A stretch of 37,156 nt of DNA from Streptomyces sp. FH025 (GTDB taxonomy: Bacteria; Actinomycetota; Actinomycetes; Streptomycetales; Streptomycetaceae), in the NCBI RefSeq assembly GCF_017427025.1, contig NZ_JAFLNG010000005.1:1-37156 (forward strand), in the 5' to 3' direction. A program made the translations under genes and the position numbers. This document shows, piece by piece, positions 8,757 to 17,109 of this stretch (position 1 is its first letter; every line of letters starts with the position of its first letter). Under the pieces are notes generated by a model. It had not been told where the DNA came from. It did no database searches and saw nothing but the letters and a program-made list of their open reading frames with translations.

Positions 8757-9379
8757 TCGAGTACGAGAAGGACGGGGCGTCCATCTACCGCCAGTCCTTT
8801 GCCACCATCCGCGCGGAGGCCGATCTGGCCGCCCTTCCGGCGGACGTCTCCCAGGTCGCGGTGCGGATGATCCACGCCTGCGGGATGGTCGACCTGGTCG
8901 AGGACCTGGTGTACTCGCCCGGCGTGGTCGCCTCCGCGCGCGCGGCCCTGCGCGCCGGTGCACCGATCCTGTGCGACGTGAACATGGTCGCCAGCGGTGT
9001 CACCCGCAAGCGGCTGCCCGCCGACAACGAGGTGATCTGCACCCTCACCGACCCGTCGGTGCCCGAACTGGCGCGCCAGATGGGCAACACCCGCAGCGCG
9101 GCGGCCATGGAGCTGTGGCTGCCCCGGCTGGAGGGCGCGGTGGTCGCCGTCGGCAACGCGCCGACCTCGCTGTTCCGGCTGCTGGAGATGATCGAGGCGG
9201 GCGCGCCGCGACCTGCCGCGGTGATCGGCGTCCCGGTCGGCTTCATCGGCGCCGCCGAGTCGAAGCAGGCCCTGGCCGAGCACCCGTCCGGCCTGGAGCA
9301 CCTGGTGGTGCGCGGTCGGCGCGGCGGCAGCGCGATCGCCGCCGCGGCCATCAACGCGATTGCGAGCGAAGAAGAGTGA
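8753..9379 (+). CDS. cobH: Precorrin-8X methylmutase CobH
   Basis: 208 residues. It moves the C11 methyl group to C12, turning precorrin-8X into hydrogenobyrinic acid. Family motifs are [19 protein letters not shown] (with the catalytic histidine), [18 protein letters not shown] and [13 protein letters not shown]. The length is normal. The start is GTG at 8753, overlapping the cobG stop as GTGA; the stop in turn overlaps the cobIJ GTG, so the three genes form a translationally coupled operon. Confidence 0.95.
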   Translation: MIEYEKDGASIYRQSFATIRAEADLAALPADVSQVAVRMIHACGMVDLVEDLVYSPGVVASARAALRAGAPILCDVNMVASGVTRKRLPADNEVICTLTDPSVPELARQMGNTRSAAAMELWLPRLEGAVVAVGNAPTSLFRLLEMIEAGAPRPAAVIGVPVGFIGAAESKQALAEHPSGLEHLVVRGRRGGSAIAAAAINAIASEEE

Positions 9380-10914
9380 CGGATCGCCAGGATCATCAGG
9401 ATCGTCGGAAGTCCGCCACCGGGCGGCTGTACGGGGTCGGGCTCGGCCCGGGCGACCCGTCGCTGGTGACCGTCCGCGCGGCCGAACTCATCGGCAAGGC
9501 CGACGTGGTGGCGTACCACAGTGCCCGGCACGGCCGCTCCATCGCGCGCTCGATCGCCGAGCGGTACCTGACGGGTGGTCAGATCGAGGAGAAGCTGGTC
9601 TACCCGCTGACCGTCGAGACCACCGACCACCCGGGCGGCTACCGGGGCGCACTGGACGAGTTCTACGAGGAGGCCGCCGCCCGGCTGGCCGCCCACCTGG
9701 ACGCCGGGCGCGACGTCGTCGTCCTCGCCGAGGGCGACCCGCTGTTCTACGGCTCGTACCAGCACATGCACAAGCGGCTCGCTCACCGCTACCCGACCGA
9801 GGTGGTGCCCGGCGTGACCTCGGTCAGCGCGGCGGCGGCCCGGCTCGGGCAGCCGCTGACCGAGGCCGAGGAGACCCTCACCGTCATCCCGGGCACGCTG
9901 CCCGAGGAGGAGCTGACGGCCCGGATCGCGGCCGCCGACTCCGCCGTGATCATGAAGCTGGGGCGCACCTTCCCGACCGTCCGGCGGGCGCTGGAGCGGG
10001 CCGGACGGCTGGCGGACGCCCAGTACGTCGAGCGTGCCTTCATGGACGGGGAGCGGCTCGCGCCGCTCGCGGAGGTCGAGGGGGAGAGCGTCCCGTACTT
10101 CTCGGTGGCCGTGCTGCCGAGCAAGGTCGCGCCGCTGGAGCCGACCGTGCGGACGGCGGACGGCGTGGGCAGCGTGACCGTGGTCGGCACCGGGCCGGCC
10201 GGGCCGCTCTGGCTCACCCCGGAGGCGCGCGGCGCGCTGGCCGAGGCCACCGACCTGGTCGGCTACACCACCTACCTGGACCGGGTGCCGGAGCGGCCGG
10301 GGCAGCGGCGGCACGGCTCGGACAACAAGGTGGAGTCGGAGCGCGCCGAGTTCGCCCTGGACCTCGCCCGGCGTGGGCACCGGGTCTGCGTGGTGTCCTC
10401 GGGCGACCCGGGCGTCTTCGCGATGGCCACCGCAGTGCTGGAGGTCGCCTGCGAGCCGGACTACCGGGACGTCCCGGTGCGGATCGTCCCCGGGATGACC
10501 GCCGCCCACGCGGCCGCCTCCCGGGCGGGCGCCCCGCTCGGGCACGACTACGCGGTGGTGTCGCTGTCGGACCGGCTCAAGCCGTGGGACGTGGTGGCGA
10601 GGCGGCTGCGCGCCGCCGCCGAGGCGGACCTCGTGCTCGCGCTGTACAACCCGGGCTCGCAGTCCCGGACCACCCAGGTCGGCCTCGCCCGGGACCTGCT
10701 GCTGGAGTACCGGGCGCCGGAGACCCCGGTGGTGATGGCCCGCGACGTCGGCGGACCGACCGAGCGGGTCCGGATCGTCAGGCTGGGCGAGCTGGACCCT
10801 GAGCTGGTCGACATGCGGACGATCCTGCTGATCGGCTCCTCGCAGACCCAGGCGGTCGAGCGCGGTGGCGGCGTTGAGGTCGTCTGGACGCCGCGGCGGT
10901 ATCCGGAGGACTGA
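9376..10914 (+). CDS. cobIJ: CobI-CobJ fusion: precorrin-2 C20- and precorrin-3B C17-methyltransferase
   Basis: 512 residues holding two SAM-dependent tetrapyrrole methylases. The CobI half spans about residues 14-250 ([52 protein letters not shown]). The CobJ half follows a short linker ([43 protein letters not shown]). Such fusions are known in actinobacteria. The GTG start at 9376 overlaps the cobH stop. The N-terminal ~13 residues ([12 protein letters not shown]) precede the fold and are polar. Transcription is likely ended by the perfect 22 bp palindrome just downstream. Confidence 0.95.
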   Translation: MTDRQDHQDRRKSATGRLYGVGLGPGDPSLVTVRAAELIGKADVVAYHSARHGRSIARSIAERYLTGGQIEEKLVYPLTVETTDHPGGYRGALDEFYEEAAARLAAHLDAGRDVVVLAEGDPLFYGSYQHMHKRLAHRYPTEVVPGVTSVSAAAARLGQPLTEAEETLTVIPGTLPEEELTARIAAADSAVIMKLGRTFPTVRRALERAGRLADAQYVERAFMDGERLAPLAEVEGESVPYFSVAVLPSKVAPLEPTVRTADGVGSVTVVGTGPAGPLWLTPEARGALAEATDLVGYTTYLDRVPERPGQRRHGSDNKVESERAEFALDLARRGHRVCVVSSGDPGVFAMATAVLEVACEPDYRDVPVRIVPGMTAAHAAASRAGAPLGHDYAVVSLSDRLKPWDVVARRLRAAAEADLVLALYNPGSQSRTTQVGLARDLLLEYRAPETPVVMARDVGGPTERVRIVRLGELDPELVDMRTILLIGSSQTQAVERGGGVEVVWTPRRYPED

Positions 10915-11045
10915 CGGCTGACAGCTAACAGATGACAGCTGACAGATTACGAAATCTGTCAGCTGTCATCTGTTTTCTGTTCGCTGTTATCTGTCGGCTG
11001 TTCGCTGTTCGCCGTCAGCTGTTCGCCGTCAGCCTTCAGCGGCCA
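10912..11045. repeat. AT-richer repeat block of GACAG/CTGTT words
   Basis: The gap between convergent cobIJ and the phosphoesterase consists of repeated words such as CTGACAG, AACAGATGACAG, TCTGTTCGCTGTT and GCTGTTCGCCGTCAG. It includes the perfect palindrome listed separately. Base composition is much lower in GC than the flanking genes. A related block lies near 19.94-20.06 kb. Confidence 0.75.
10927..10974 (+). terminator. Perfect 22 bp palindrome downstream of cobIJ
   Basis: Arms 10927-10948 and 10953-10974 are exact reverse complements around the loop ACGA. The downstream side continues T-rich (TTTTCTGTT), as expected of an intrinsic terminator for the plus strand. It lies 12 bp after the cobIJ stop and can also serve the convergent gene. 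Confidence 0.85.
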
Positions 11046-11066
11046 CCCGTCAGCCGCCCACCCGCG

Positions 11067-12806
11067 TCACCGGGTCGGCTTGGCGATCAGCAGCTCCGTG
11101 TTGTGGTCCTGCCCAGCGCCCAGCAGTGCCGAGACCCTCCCGTTCGGGTCGTTGTACGCGAGCTCGCGGTACAGCGCCGCCAGGTTGGTGTCCGAGGTGC
11201 TGCCGAAGTCCGTCGCGTACGGCGCGGAGGACTCGATCAGCGTGGTGAACAGGGAGAGCGTCCCGTCCCCGTTGTCCGCGATCTCGATGATGCGCCCGTG
11301 CTGCGGGTAGTCGATGTGCGAGGCGGTGTTGATCTCCCAGAACGCCCGCTCCGGCACCGCGTGGCCGTGCGCGGTGATCTTGTTCATGTGGGTGTGCCCG
11401 TTCACCCACGCGACCACGTTCGGATAGCGCTGCAGCAGCGCGACCAGCTCGTTGCCGTCGTGCCGCTTCTCGAAGACGTTGCGCGGGTCCGGCAGCAGGT
11501 TGCCCATCGTCCCGCTGGTGTGGTGGCTGAAGACCAGGACCACGTCGTCGGCGCTGCCGCCCGTCACCCGGCGCCCGTCGGCGTCGTACCAGTGCCCGCT
11601 GTGCGCCTGCAACTGCTGCTCCAGCCAGCGCAGTTGCGCGGTGCCCAGGGAGCCGTCGGCGAAGCCGGCCTGGTTGGTGGTGTCCAGACTGATGCCGACG
11701 ACCTTCTCCGAGATCCGGAAGGTGTAGTAGAGCCTGCCGCTGCTCACCATGTCCGAGGTGAAGCCGTGCCCGTACGGGCCCGCGCCGGTGACGGCCGGGT
11801 TGAGGTGGGCCTTGGCGAACTCCTTGAGCGTGAACGGCCGTCGGCGCCCGTCCGGGGTCACCCGGCGCACCGCCTCGCCGTTGGCGATCAGCTTGGCGAG
11901 CAGCAGCACGGCGCCCGCCGGGTCGCGGCGCAGCGAGTCCATCAGCTGGGCCGCGGTCGCGTCGTCGCAGCCCTCCAGCTTGTAGGCGCCGGTGTAGAGG
12001 TCGTTCAGCAGCCCGAAGTCCGGGAGCGAGCCCTCGATGCTGTCGTCGTGGTTGCCGACCGTCGTGTACCAGGGGGTGCGCAGCCCGGGAGCGTCGAAGG
12101 GACGGCCGGCCGCGGCGAGGAAGCCGGGTATCTGCGGGAAGCCCTTCGCCTTGTAGCCGTCGGCGTAGGCGAGTTCGGGGTTCCAGTAGGCCGCGCTGCC
12201 GGAGTTCTGCACACCCTCGTAGCGGTTCGGGTCGCCGGTGTTCTGGGCCAGTCGGCCGCCGCCCATGACCGTGAGGTACCAGTCGAGTTCGGCCAGCTCG
12301 TGGTTGTCGGTGTTGTCGCCGGTGGCCATCACCATGCTGAACGGCATCCCGGTGTAGGGGCCGCCGGCGAGCGAGTTGACCCGCTCGACGAGGGAGGAGA
12401 CGCCGCGGGCGTTCAGGGCCTCCTGCGGCCGGTACGCGCTGTCGTTGAACTTGGCCAGGTACTCGAAGCGCACCGGGGACTCGGTGTCCACCAGGTGCAG
12501 GTCGCTGAACTGGACGAAGCTGGCCAGCCCGGTGCGGCGGTCGTCCCGCGCGGAGCCCGGCGCCGCGAGGTCCCCGCGCACCACCAGCGGCCAGCCCGGT
12601 CCGGCCGTCAGCCGCTTGTAGGAGCCGGCGCCGATGGGCGTGGCCACCTGCTCCAGGGTCGTCCCGGCGACCTTCACCGCCCGCGCGGCCGTGGTCGCCA
12701 GTGCCTGCTCGCGCGCCGCGGCCGAGGCGAACTGGGCACCGCCCAGCGACAAGGCGGACCAGGCCGTGGCCACCGACGCGCCCGTGAGGAACGTGCGCCG
12801 TCTCAT
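11067..12806 (-). CDS. TAT-exported metallophosphoesterase
   Basis: A 579-residue calcineurin-type phosphoesterase. A twin-arginine signal starts the protein (MRRRTFLTGASVATAWSAL, then a hydrophobic run ending ASAAA), so it acts outside the membrane. Metal-binding motifs appear in the family order: FSDLHLVD, MATGDNTDN, TVGNHDDS, VFSHHTSG and NGHTHMNK. It resembles the large actinobacterial TIGR03767-type phosphoesterases; the substrate is unknown. ATG at 12804-12806 is chosen because it places the RRR near the N-terminus; GTG at 12815 or 12825-12827 would add three or seven residues. It interrupts the cob genes and is convergent with cobIJ, so a direct B12 role is not implied. Confidence 0.88.
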   Translation of the reverse strand: MRRRTFLTGASVATAWSALSLGGAQFASAAAREQALATTAARAVKVAGTTLEQVATPIGAGSYKRLTAGPGWPLVVRGDLAAPGSARDDRRTGLASFVQFSDLHLVDTESPVRFEYLAKFNDSAYRPQEALNARGVSSLVERVNSLAGGPYTGMPFSMVMATGDNTDNHELAELDWYLTVMGGGRLAQNTGDPNRYEGVQNSGSAAYWNPELAYADGYKAKGFPQIPGFLAAAGRPFDAPGLRTPWYTTVGNHDDSIEGSLPDFGLLNDLYTGAYKLEGCDDATAAQLMDSLRRDPAGAVLLLAKLIANGEAVRRVTPDGRRRPFTLKEFAKAHLNPAVTGAGPYGHGFTSDMVSSGRLYYTFRISEKVVGISLDTTNQAGFADGSLGTAQLRWLEQQLQAHSGHWYDADGRRVTGGSADDVVLVFSHHTSGTMGNLLPDPRNVFEKRHDGNELVALLQRYPNVVAWVNGHTHMNKITAHGHAVPERAFWEINTASHIDYPQHGRIIEIADNGDGTLSLFTTLIESSAPYATDFGSTSDTNLAALYRELAYNDPNGRVSALLGAGQDHNTELLIAKPTR

Positions 12807-12893
12807 CCCTGCCACAAAAACCCCCACAGTCTGACGGCCGGCCGGGCACCCCGCCCGCCGGACCCGTTCGTCATGAACCCGTTCGTCATGACC

Positions 12894-12919
12894 CCGTTAA
12901 GTAACGGAGCGACACATTA
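12894..12919 (-). promoter_or_regulatory. Candidate promoter and operator-like palindrome of the phosphoesterase gene
   Basis: On the minus strand a -10-like TAATGT (12914-12919) lies just before the palindrome CCGTTA-AG-TAACGG (12894-12907), which would sit at the transcription start. Next to it is a 15 bp direct repeat, CCCGTTCGTCATGAA/C, at 12863-12877 and 12878-12892. No -35 hexamer was recognised. A repressor-type site is possible. Confidence 0.35.
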
Positions 12920-13050
12920 CTCACTGGTAGGTGCTCGCGGCGAGGCCCGTGCGAGGAACAGTTCGAGAACATCGGGCAGCGCCACCCCCCGATTTGCGCG
13001 CTGCCCGCCCCGGTCGGCGTCCGGTGGGGCGGATGGGGGAAAATCGGCAC

Positions 13051-14217
13051 GTGCGAGACGTGGGAAGTGAGGCGCAGGTGGCCGCAGCGGGAGCCGGGAC
13101 GGGAGGCCGGGCCGGCCAGCTGAAGAGCAGCGGCCTGAGGCACGGTTGGACGACGGGAGCCTGCGCCACCGCCGCCACCAAGGCCGCGTACACCGCGCTG
13201 CTCACCGGCGAGTTCCCCGACCCGGTCGCCATCACCCTGCCCAAGGGGCAGCAGCCAGCCTTCGCCCTCGCCGCCGAGGAACTCCGTACGGGGAGTCCCC
13301 CGAGCGCCATGGCCGGTGTGGTCAAGGACGCCGGCGACGACCCTGATGTCACCCACGGCGCGCTGGTCCGTGCGACCGTACGGGCCGGTGCGCCCGGCGC
13401 CGGGGTGGTGTTCCGGGCCGGCCCCGGGGTCGGGACGGTCACGAAGGCGGGGCTGCCGCTGCCGGTCGGCGAGCCCGCGATCAACCCGGTGCCCCGGCAG
13501 ATGATCCGGGACGCCGTGGCCGAGGTGGCGGCGGCGTGCGGCGGAAGCGGGGACGTGGTGGTCGAGGTCTCCGTCGACCACGGCGAGGAGATCGCCCGCT
13601 CGACCTGGAACCCGCGCCTGGGCATCCTCGGCGGGCTGTCCATCCTCGGCACCACCGGGATCGTCGTCCCCTACTCCTGCTCGGCCTGGATCGACTCGAT
13701 CCGCCGGGGCGTGGACGTGGCCCGGGCGGCCGGTCGTACGCACGTGGCGGGCTGCACCGGTTCGACCTCGGAGAAGGTCGCGGTCGCGGTGCACGGACTG
13801 CCCGAGGACGCGCTGCTGGACATGGGCGACTTCGCCGGAGCCGTCCTCAAGTACCTCAAGCGGCACCCGGTGCCCCGGCTGACCATCGCGGGCGGCTTCG
13901 CCAAGCTGTCCAAGCTCGCCGCCGGCCACCTCGACCTGCACTCGGCGCGTTCCCAGGTGGACAAGGGGTACCTGGCCGAACTGGCCCGGCGAGGTGGGGC
14001 GGACGAGCCGCTGGCCGAGGCGGTGGCGGCGGCGAACACCGGACTGGAGGCGGTCCAGCGGTGCCGGGCGGCGGGTGTTCCGCTCGGGGACCTGGTCGCC
14101 GAGGCGGCCCGGGCGACGGCGCTCGGCGTGCTGCTGGGCTCACCGGTCGCGGTGGACGTCATCTGCATCGACCGGGCCGGTGCGATCGTCGGCCGGGCGG
14201 AACCGCTCGGCCCATGA
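13051..14217 (+). CDS. cbiD: Cobalt-precorrin-5B C1-methyltransferase CbiD
   Basis: About 388 residues. It methylates C1 and releases the extruded C2 unit during corrin ring contraction. Diagnostic motifs are HGWTTGACATAATKAAY, EVSVDHGEEIARSTWNPRLG, GILGGLSILGTTGIV, SCSAWIDSIRRG and GGFAKLSKLAAGHLDLHS. The start is uncertain: GTG at 13051 has GGGGGA ten bases upstream; ATG at 13033 and GTG at 13060 are alternatives. CbiD belongs to the anaerobic (early-cobalt) route, yet it sits among aerobic-route genes (cobG, cobN, cobK), apparently filling the place of CobF, which is not found here. A degenerate repeat and a hairpin follow. Confidence 0.93.
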   Translation: MRDVGSEAQVAAAGAGTGGRAGQLKSSGLRHGWTTGACATAATKAAYTALLTGEFPDPVAITLPKGQQPAFALAAEELRTGSPPSAMAGVVKDAGDDPDVTHGALVRATVRAGAPGAGVVFRAGPGVGTVTKAGLPLPVGEPAINPVPRQMIRDAVAEVAAACGGSGDVVVEVSVDHGEEIARSTWNPRLGILGGLSILGTTGIVVPYSCSAWIDSIRRGVDVARAAGRTHVAGCTGSTSEKVAVAVHGLPEDALLDMGDFAGAVLKYLKRHPVPRLTIAGGFAKLSKLAAGHLDLHSARSQVDKGYLAELARRGGADEPLAEAVAAANTGLEAVQRCRAAGVPLGDLVAEAARATALGVLLGSPVAVDVICIDRAGAIVGRAEPLGP

Positions 14218-14299
14218 CGGCCCGGCCGTGACGGCCGTGACGGTCGTGATGGCCGTGAGGGTGGTGACGGCCATGGCGGCCATGGCGGTCGTGACAGCA
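14216..14299. repeat. 9-12 bp degenerate tandem repeat (GTGACGGCC type)
   Basis: After the cbiD stop the sequence is a chain of GTGACGGCC, GTGACGGTC, GTGATGGCC, GTGAGGGTG, GTGACGGCC and then ATGGCGGCC units. It leads directly into the hairpin at 14300-14330, whose arm (GTGACAGTCGTGACA) looks like two more diverged units. Confidence 0.7.
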
Positions 14300-14330
14300 G
14301 TGACAGTCGTGACAATGTCACGACTGTCAC
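14300..14330 (+). terminator. 15 bp perfect hairpin downstream of cbiD
   Basis: Arms 14300-14314 (GTGACAGTCGTGACA) and 14316-14330 are exact reverse complements with a single A between them. It lies between cbiD and the next plus-strand gene and has no T-tract. It probably ends the cbiD transcript before the murA-like promoter. Confidence 0.65.
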
Positions 14331-14423
14331 GGAACATCGACAACACCACCTGGTGACGTGAAGATCTGACGCCCATACGGGACGAGAAACGGACAAAAGG
14401 AGCGCTGGGCCCGCCCCCTGATT

Positions 14424-14451
14424 CTGTCACCATCTCAGCCATGAGATATGG
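14424..14451 (+). promoter_or_regulatory. Candidate promoter for a leaderless HTH-MurA mRNA
   Basis: CTGTCA at 14424-14429 (TTGACA-like), a 16 bp spacer and TATGGT at 14446-14451 (fits TANNNT). The GTG start at 14460 lies eight bases past the -10, where transcription would begin, and no ribosome-binding site precedes it. Confidence 0.5.
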
Positions 14452-14459
14452 TCTGCCGA

Positions 14460-15989
14460 GTGACAGGCGACTACCTCACCCGTATCGGCACCCTCATCCG
14501 CACCGCCCGCCAGCACCGTGGCTGGTCCCAGGCGCAGCTCGGAGAGGCCCTCGGCACCAGCCAGAGCGCGGTCAACCGCATCGAACAGGGCAAGCAGAAC
14601 GTCAGCCTTGAGATGATCGCTCGCATCGGTGAAGCCCTCGACAGCGAGATCGTCTCCCTCGGCTACTCCGGCCCGATGCACCTGCGGGTGGCCGGCGGCA
14701 CCCGCCTCTCCGGCGCCATCGACGTCCGCAGCAGCAAGAACGCCTGCGTTGCGATCCTGTGCGCCTCGCTGCTGACCACCGGCCGCACCACGATCCGTAG
14801 CGTCGCCCGGATCGAGGAGGTCTACCGCATCCTCGAAGTGCTCACCAGCATCGGCGTCAAGAGCCGCTGGATCAACGACGGCCGCGACCTCGAACTCACC
14901 CCGCCCGCCGAGCTCGACCTCGCCGCGATGGACGTCGAGGCCGCCCGCCGCACCCGCAGCGTGCTGATGTTCCTGGGCCCGCTGATGCACCGCGCCCAGC
15001 GCTTCGCCATCCCGTACGCGGGCGGCTGCGACCTCGGCACCCGCACCGTCGAGCCGCACCTGACCGCGCTGCGCCGCTTCGGCCTGGAGGTCGCCACCAC
15101 TGGCGGTGCCTACCACGCCTCGGTCGAGCCGGGCACCCCGCTGGAGCGCCCGATCGTCCTGACCGAGCGCGGGGACACCGTCACCGAGAACGCCCTGCTC
15201 GCCGCCGCGCGCCACGACGGCGTCAGCGTCATCCGCAACGCCTCGCCCAACTACATGGTCCAGGACCTCTGCTTCTTCCTGGAGAAGCTGGGTGTGAAGA
15301 TCGAGGGCATCGGCACCACCACCCTCACCGTCCACGGCGTCCCCGAGATCACCTGCGACGTCGACTACACCCCGGCCGAGGACCCGGTGGAGGCGATGAG
15401 CCTGCTGGCCGCCGCCGTGGTCACCTCCTCCGAGCTGACGATCCGCCGGGTGCCGATCGAGTTCCTGGAGATCGAGCTCGCGGTCCTGGAGGGCATGGGC
15501 CTCGACTACGACCGGACCGCCGAGTACCGGGCCCACAACGGCCACACCCGCCTGGTCGACCTCACCGTGCGCCCGTCCAAGCTCACCGCGCCGATCGACA
15601 CCATCCACCCGATGCCGTTCCCCGGCATCAACATCGACAACGTGCCGTTCTTCGCCGCCATCGCCGCGGCCGCGCACGGCACCACGATGATCCACGACTG
15701 GGTCTACGACAACCGCGCGATCTACCTCACCGAGCTGACCCGCCTCGGCGCGGACGTCAAGCTCCTCGACCCGCACCGCGTCCTGGTCCAGGGCCCGACC
15801 CGTTGGCGCGCCGCCGAGATGATGTGCCCGCCCGCGCTGCGCCCCGCCGTGGTCATCCTCCTCGCCATGCTCGCGGCCCAGGGCACCTCCGTCCTGCGCA
15901 ACGTCTACGTCATCAACCGCGGCTACGAGGACCTCGCCGAGCGCCTCAACTCGATCGGCGCCCAGATCGAGACCTTCCGCGACATCTGA
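14460..15989 (+). CDS. HTH-XRE / UDP-GlcNAc 1-carboxyvinyltransferase fusion (MurA-like)
   Basis: 509 residues. Residues ~5-62 form a Cro/C1 helix-turn-helix (RGWSQAQLGEALGTSQSAVNRIEQG). From ~72 on it is an EPSP-synthase-fold MurA domain (LRVAGGTRLSGAIDV). MurA catalytic features are present: Lys in SSKNAC (K93), the PEP-binding cysteine in YAGGCDLGTRTVEPH (C190), the aspartate in PGINIDNVPFF, and the C-terminal Arg region ALRPAVVILLAMLAAQG with NRGYEDLAERLNSIGA. So the enzyme looks active in the first committed step of peptidoglycan synthesis, yet it carries a DNA-binding domain. GTG at 14460 gives the compact N-terminus (MTGDYLTRIG) I remember for streptomycete homologues; ATG at 14448 would add four residues. 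Confidence 0.88.
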   Translation: MTGDYLTRIGTLIRTARQHRGWSQAQLGEALGTSQSAVNRIEQGKQNVSLEMIARIGEALDSEIVSLGYSGPMHLRVAGGTRLSGAIDVRSSKNACVAILCASLLTTGRTTIRSVARIEEVYRILEVLTSIGVKSRWINDGRDLELTPPAELDLAAMDVEAARRTRSVLMFLGPLMHRAQRFAIPYAGGCDLGTRTVEPHLTALRRFGLEVATTGGAYHASVEPGTPLERPIVLTERGDTVTENALLAAARHDGVSVIRNASPNYMVQDLCFFLEKLGVKIEGIGTTTLTVHGVPEITCDVDYTPAEDPVEAMSLLAAAVVTSSELTIRRVPIEFLEIELAVLEGMGLDYDRTAEYRAHNGHTRLVDLTVRPSKLTAPIDTIHPMPFPGINIDNVPFFAAIAAAAHGTTMIHDWVYDNRAIYLTELTRLGADVKLLDPHRVLVQGPTRWRAAEMMCPPALRPAVVILLAMLAAQGTSVLRNVYVINRGYEDLAERLNSIGAQIETFRDI

Positions 15990-16006
15990 CAGGCAGTCAT
16001 CACGCC

Positions 16007-16033
16007 GACCGGCCTCACCCGTTGAGGCCGGTC
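16007..16033. terminator. Bidirectional terminator hairpin overlapping a gene end
   Basis: GACCGGCCTCA (16007-16017), loop CCCGT, TGAGGCCGGTC (16023-16033): a perfect 11 bp stem. It lies 18 bp after the murA-like stop and contains the last codons and the TGA of the convergent phosphatase gene. Confidence 0.7.
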
Positions 16034-16521
16034 AGCAGTGCGGAAACCTCCAACCCGGTGTTCAGGTACTCCACGAACACCGGGTTGTTCAGTGCCCAGG
16101 GTGACCGCCGCTCCCGGACCGTCCGGACCGCCTCATCGGTGCCGTGGCCCAGGTCGGTCAGCGCCTGCGCCACCACGAGCCCCGAGCGGTTGTAGCCCGA
16201 GTGGCAGCGCACCAGCGTCCGCCGGCCCCGGCGCACGGCGGCCACGGTGAGCTCCGCCGCCTCCTGGACGGCGAGCAGCTGACCGGGGGAGAGCGGCCCG
16301 TCGGGCACCTCCCGGACGAGGTGCTCCACCCCCGGCGCCGGGCCGTGCCCGGGGAGTGTGAAGAGGCTGACCACCAGGTCGAACTCGTGCCGGACGACGA
16401 CGGGTTCCAGCTCCCCGCCGGGCGGCGTGCGGTAGTGCCCTCCCATCCAGAGCCCGGGGACGATCTCGTTCCAGGGCTCCGACGGCCCGGGGGTGTCGCG
16501 CTCCTTCCGGCGGGTCCGCAT
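16015..16521 (-). CDS. Dual-specificity-type protein phosphatase
   Basis: 168 residues. The CX5R phosphatase loop is clear in LVRCHSGYNRSGLV (Cys near 105), and an earlier general-acid loop may lie in REVPDGPLSPGQ. The N-terminal WNEIVPGLWMGGHY is typical of small tyrosine/dual-specificity phosphatases. The residue before the cysteine is Arg instead of the common His. Cytoplasmic, with no signal peptide. The start is ATG at 16519-16521 with GGAGGG and AGGA just upstream. Its last codons form half of a terminator palindrome. The target is unknown; the neighbouring MurA-like gene is convergent, not co-transcribed. Confidence 0.82.
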   Translation of the reverse strand: MRTRRKERDTPGPSEPWNEIVPGLWMGGHYRTPPGGELEPVVVRHEFDLVVSLFTLPGHGPAPGVEHLVREVPDGPLSPGQLLAVQEAAELTVAAVRRGRRTLVRCHSGYNRSGLVVAQALTDLGHGTDEAVRTVRERRSPWALNNPVFVEYLNTGLEVSALLTGLNG

Positions 16522-16550
16522 TCCTGCTCCCTCCGCGCCCGCCCGGCCCG

Positions 16551-17054
16551 CTACTCGCCGGTGGTGCCGTCGAGGTGTTCGCGCAGGAGGTCGGCGTGGC
16601 CGTTGTGGCGGGCGTACTCCTCGATCATGTGGGTGAGGATCCAGCGCAGCGAGAAGACCTCCTCGCCGTAGTGGCCCAGGACGTCCAACGACTCCGCGGC
16701 GGCGACGAGTTCCCGCGAGTGGTCGCACTCGCGGCGCCAGACCGTGAAGGCCTCCTCCGGGTCGGCGGCCTCGACGTCGAACTCGGCGAAGCTGCCGTCG
16801 GGGTGCTTCCAGAAGCCCTTTCGGCCTTCGTCGTTGAGGACGTTGCGGAACCAGCTGCGCTCCACCTCGGCGAGGTGGCGGACCAGCCCGAGGAGGGAGA
16901 GCCCGGAGGGCTCCAGCACCCGGGTGCGGAGCTGCTCGGTGCTGAGCCCGGCGCACTTCATCGCCAGGGTGTCGCGCTGATAGTCCAGGAAGCCTGCCAG
17001 GGTGGCCCGTTCATCGGCGGTCCGGGGGGTCTGGGTGCGCTGATCATCGCTCAT
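16551..17054 (-). CDS. DinB-family (DUF664) protein
   Basis: 167 residues forming the four-helix DinB/YfiT-like fold of putative thiol-dependent, metal-binding enzymes. The usual histidines are present in GLVRHLAEVERSWF and in ILTHMIEEYARHNGHADLLRE. Cytoplasmic. Relatives in actinobacteria use mycothiol, but no substrate can be assigned. ATG at 17052-17054 with a weak CAGGA upstream. It lies 30 bp from the phosphatase gene in the same direction, so the two may be co-transcribed. Confidence 0.85.
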   Translation of the reverse strand: MSDDQRTQTPRTADERATLAGFLDYQRDTLAMKCAGLSTEQLRTRVLEPSGLSLLGLVRHLAEVERSWFRNVLNDEGRKGFWKHPDGSFAEFDVEAADPEEAFTVWRRECDHSRELVAAAESLDVLGHYGEEVFSLRWILTHMIEEYARHNGHADLLREHLDGTTGE

Positions 17055-17109
17055 CGTGCCATCCTGCTGGGCAACCGGTCGTCCCGCTCGGCAATTTCAC
17101 CGCCCGGAC

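Noticed and set aside
11050-12849. Second minus-strand frame of about 600 codons over the phosphoesterase gene
   Set aside because: It is a shifted frame of the same gene with arginine- and glycine-rich nonsense; all metal-binding motifs lie in the chosen frame.
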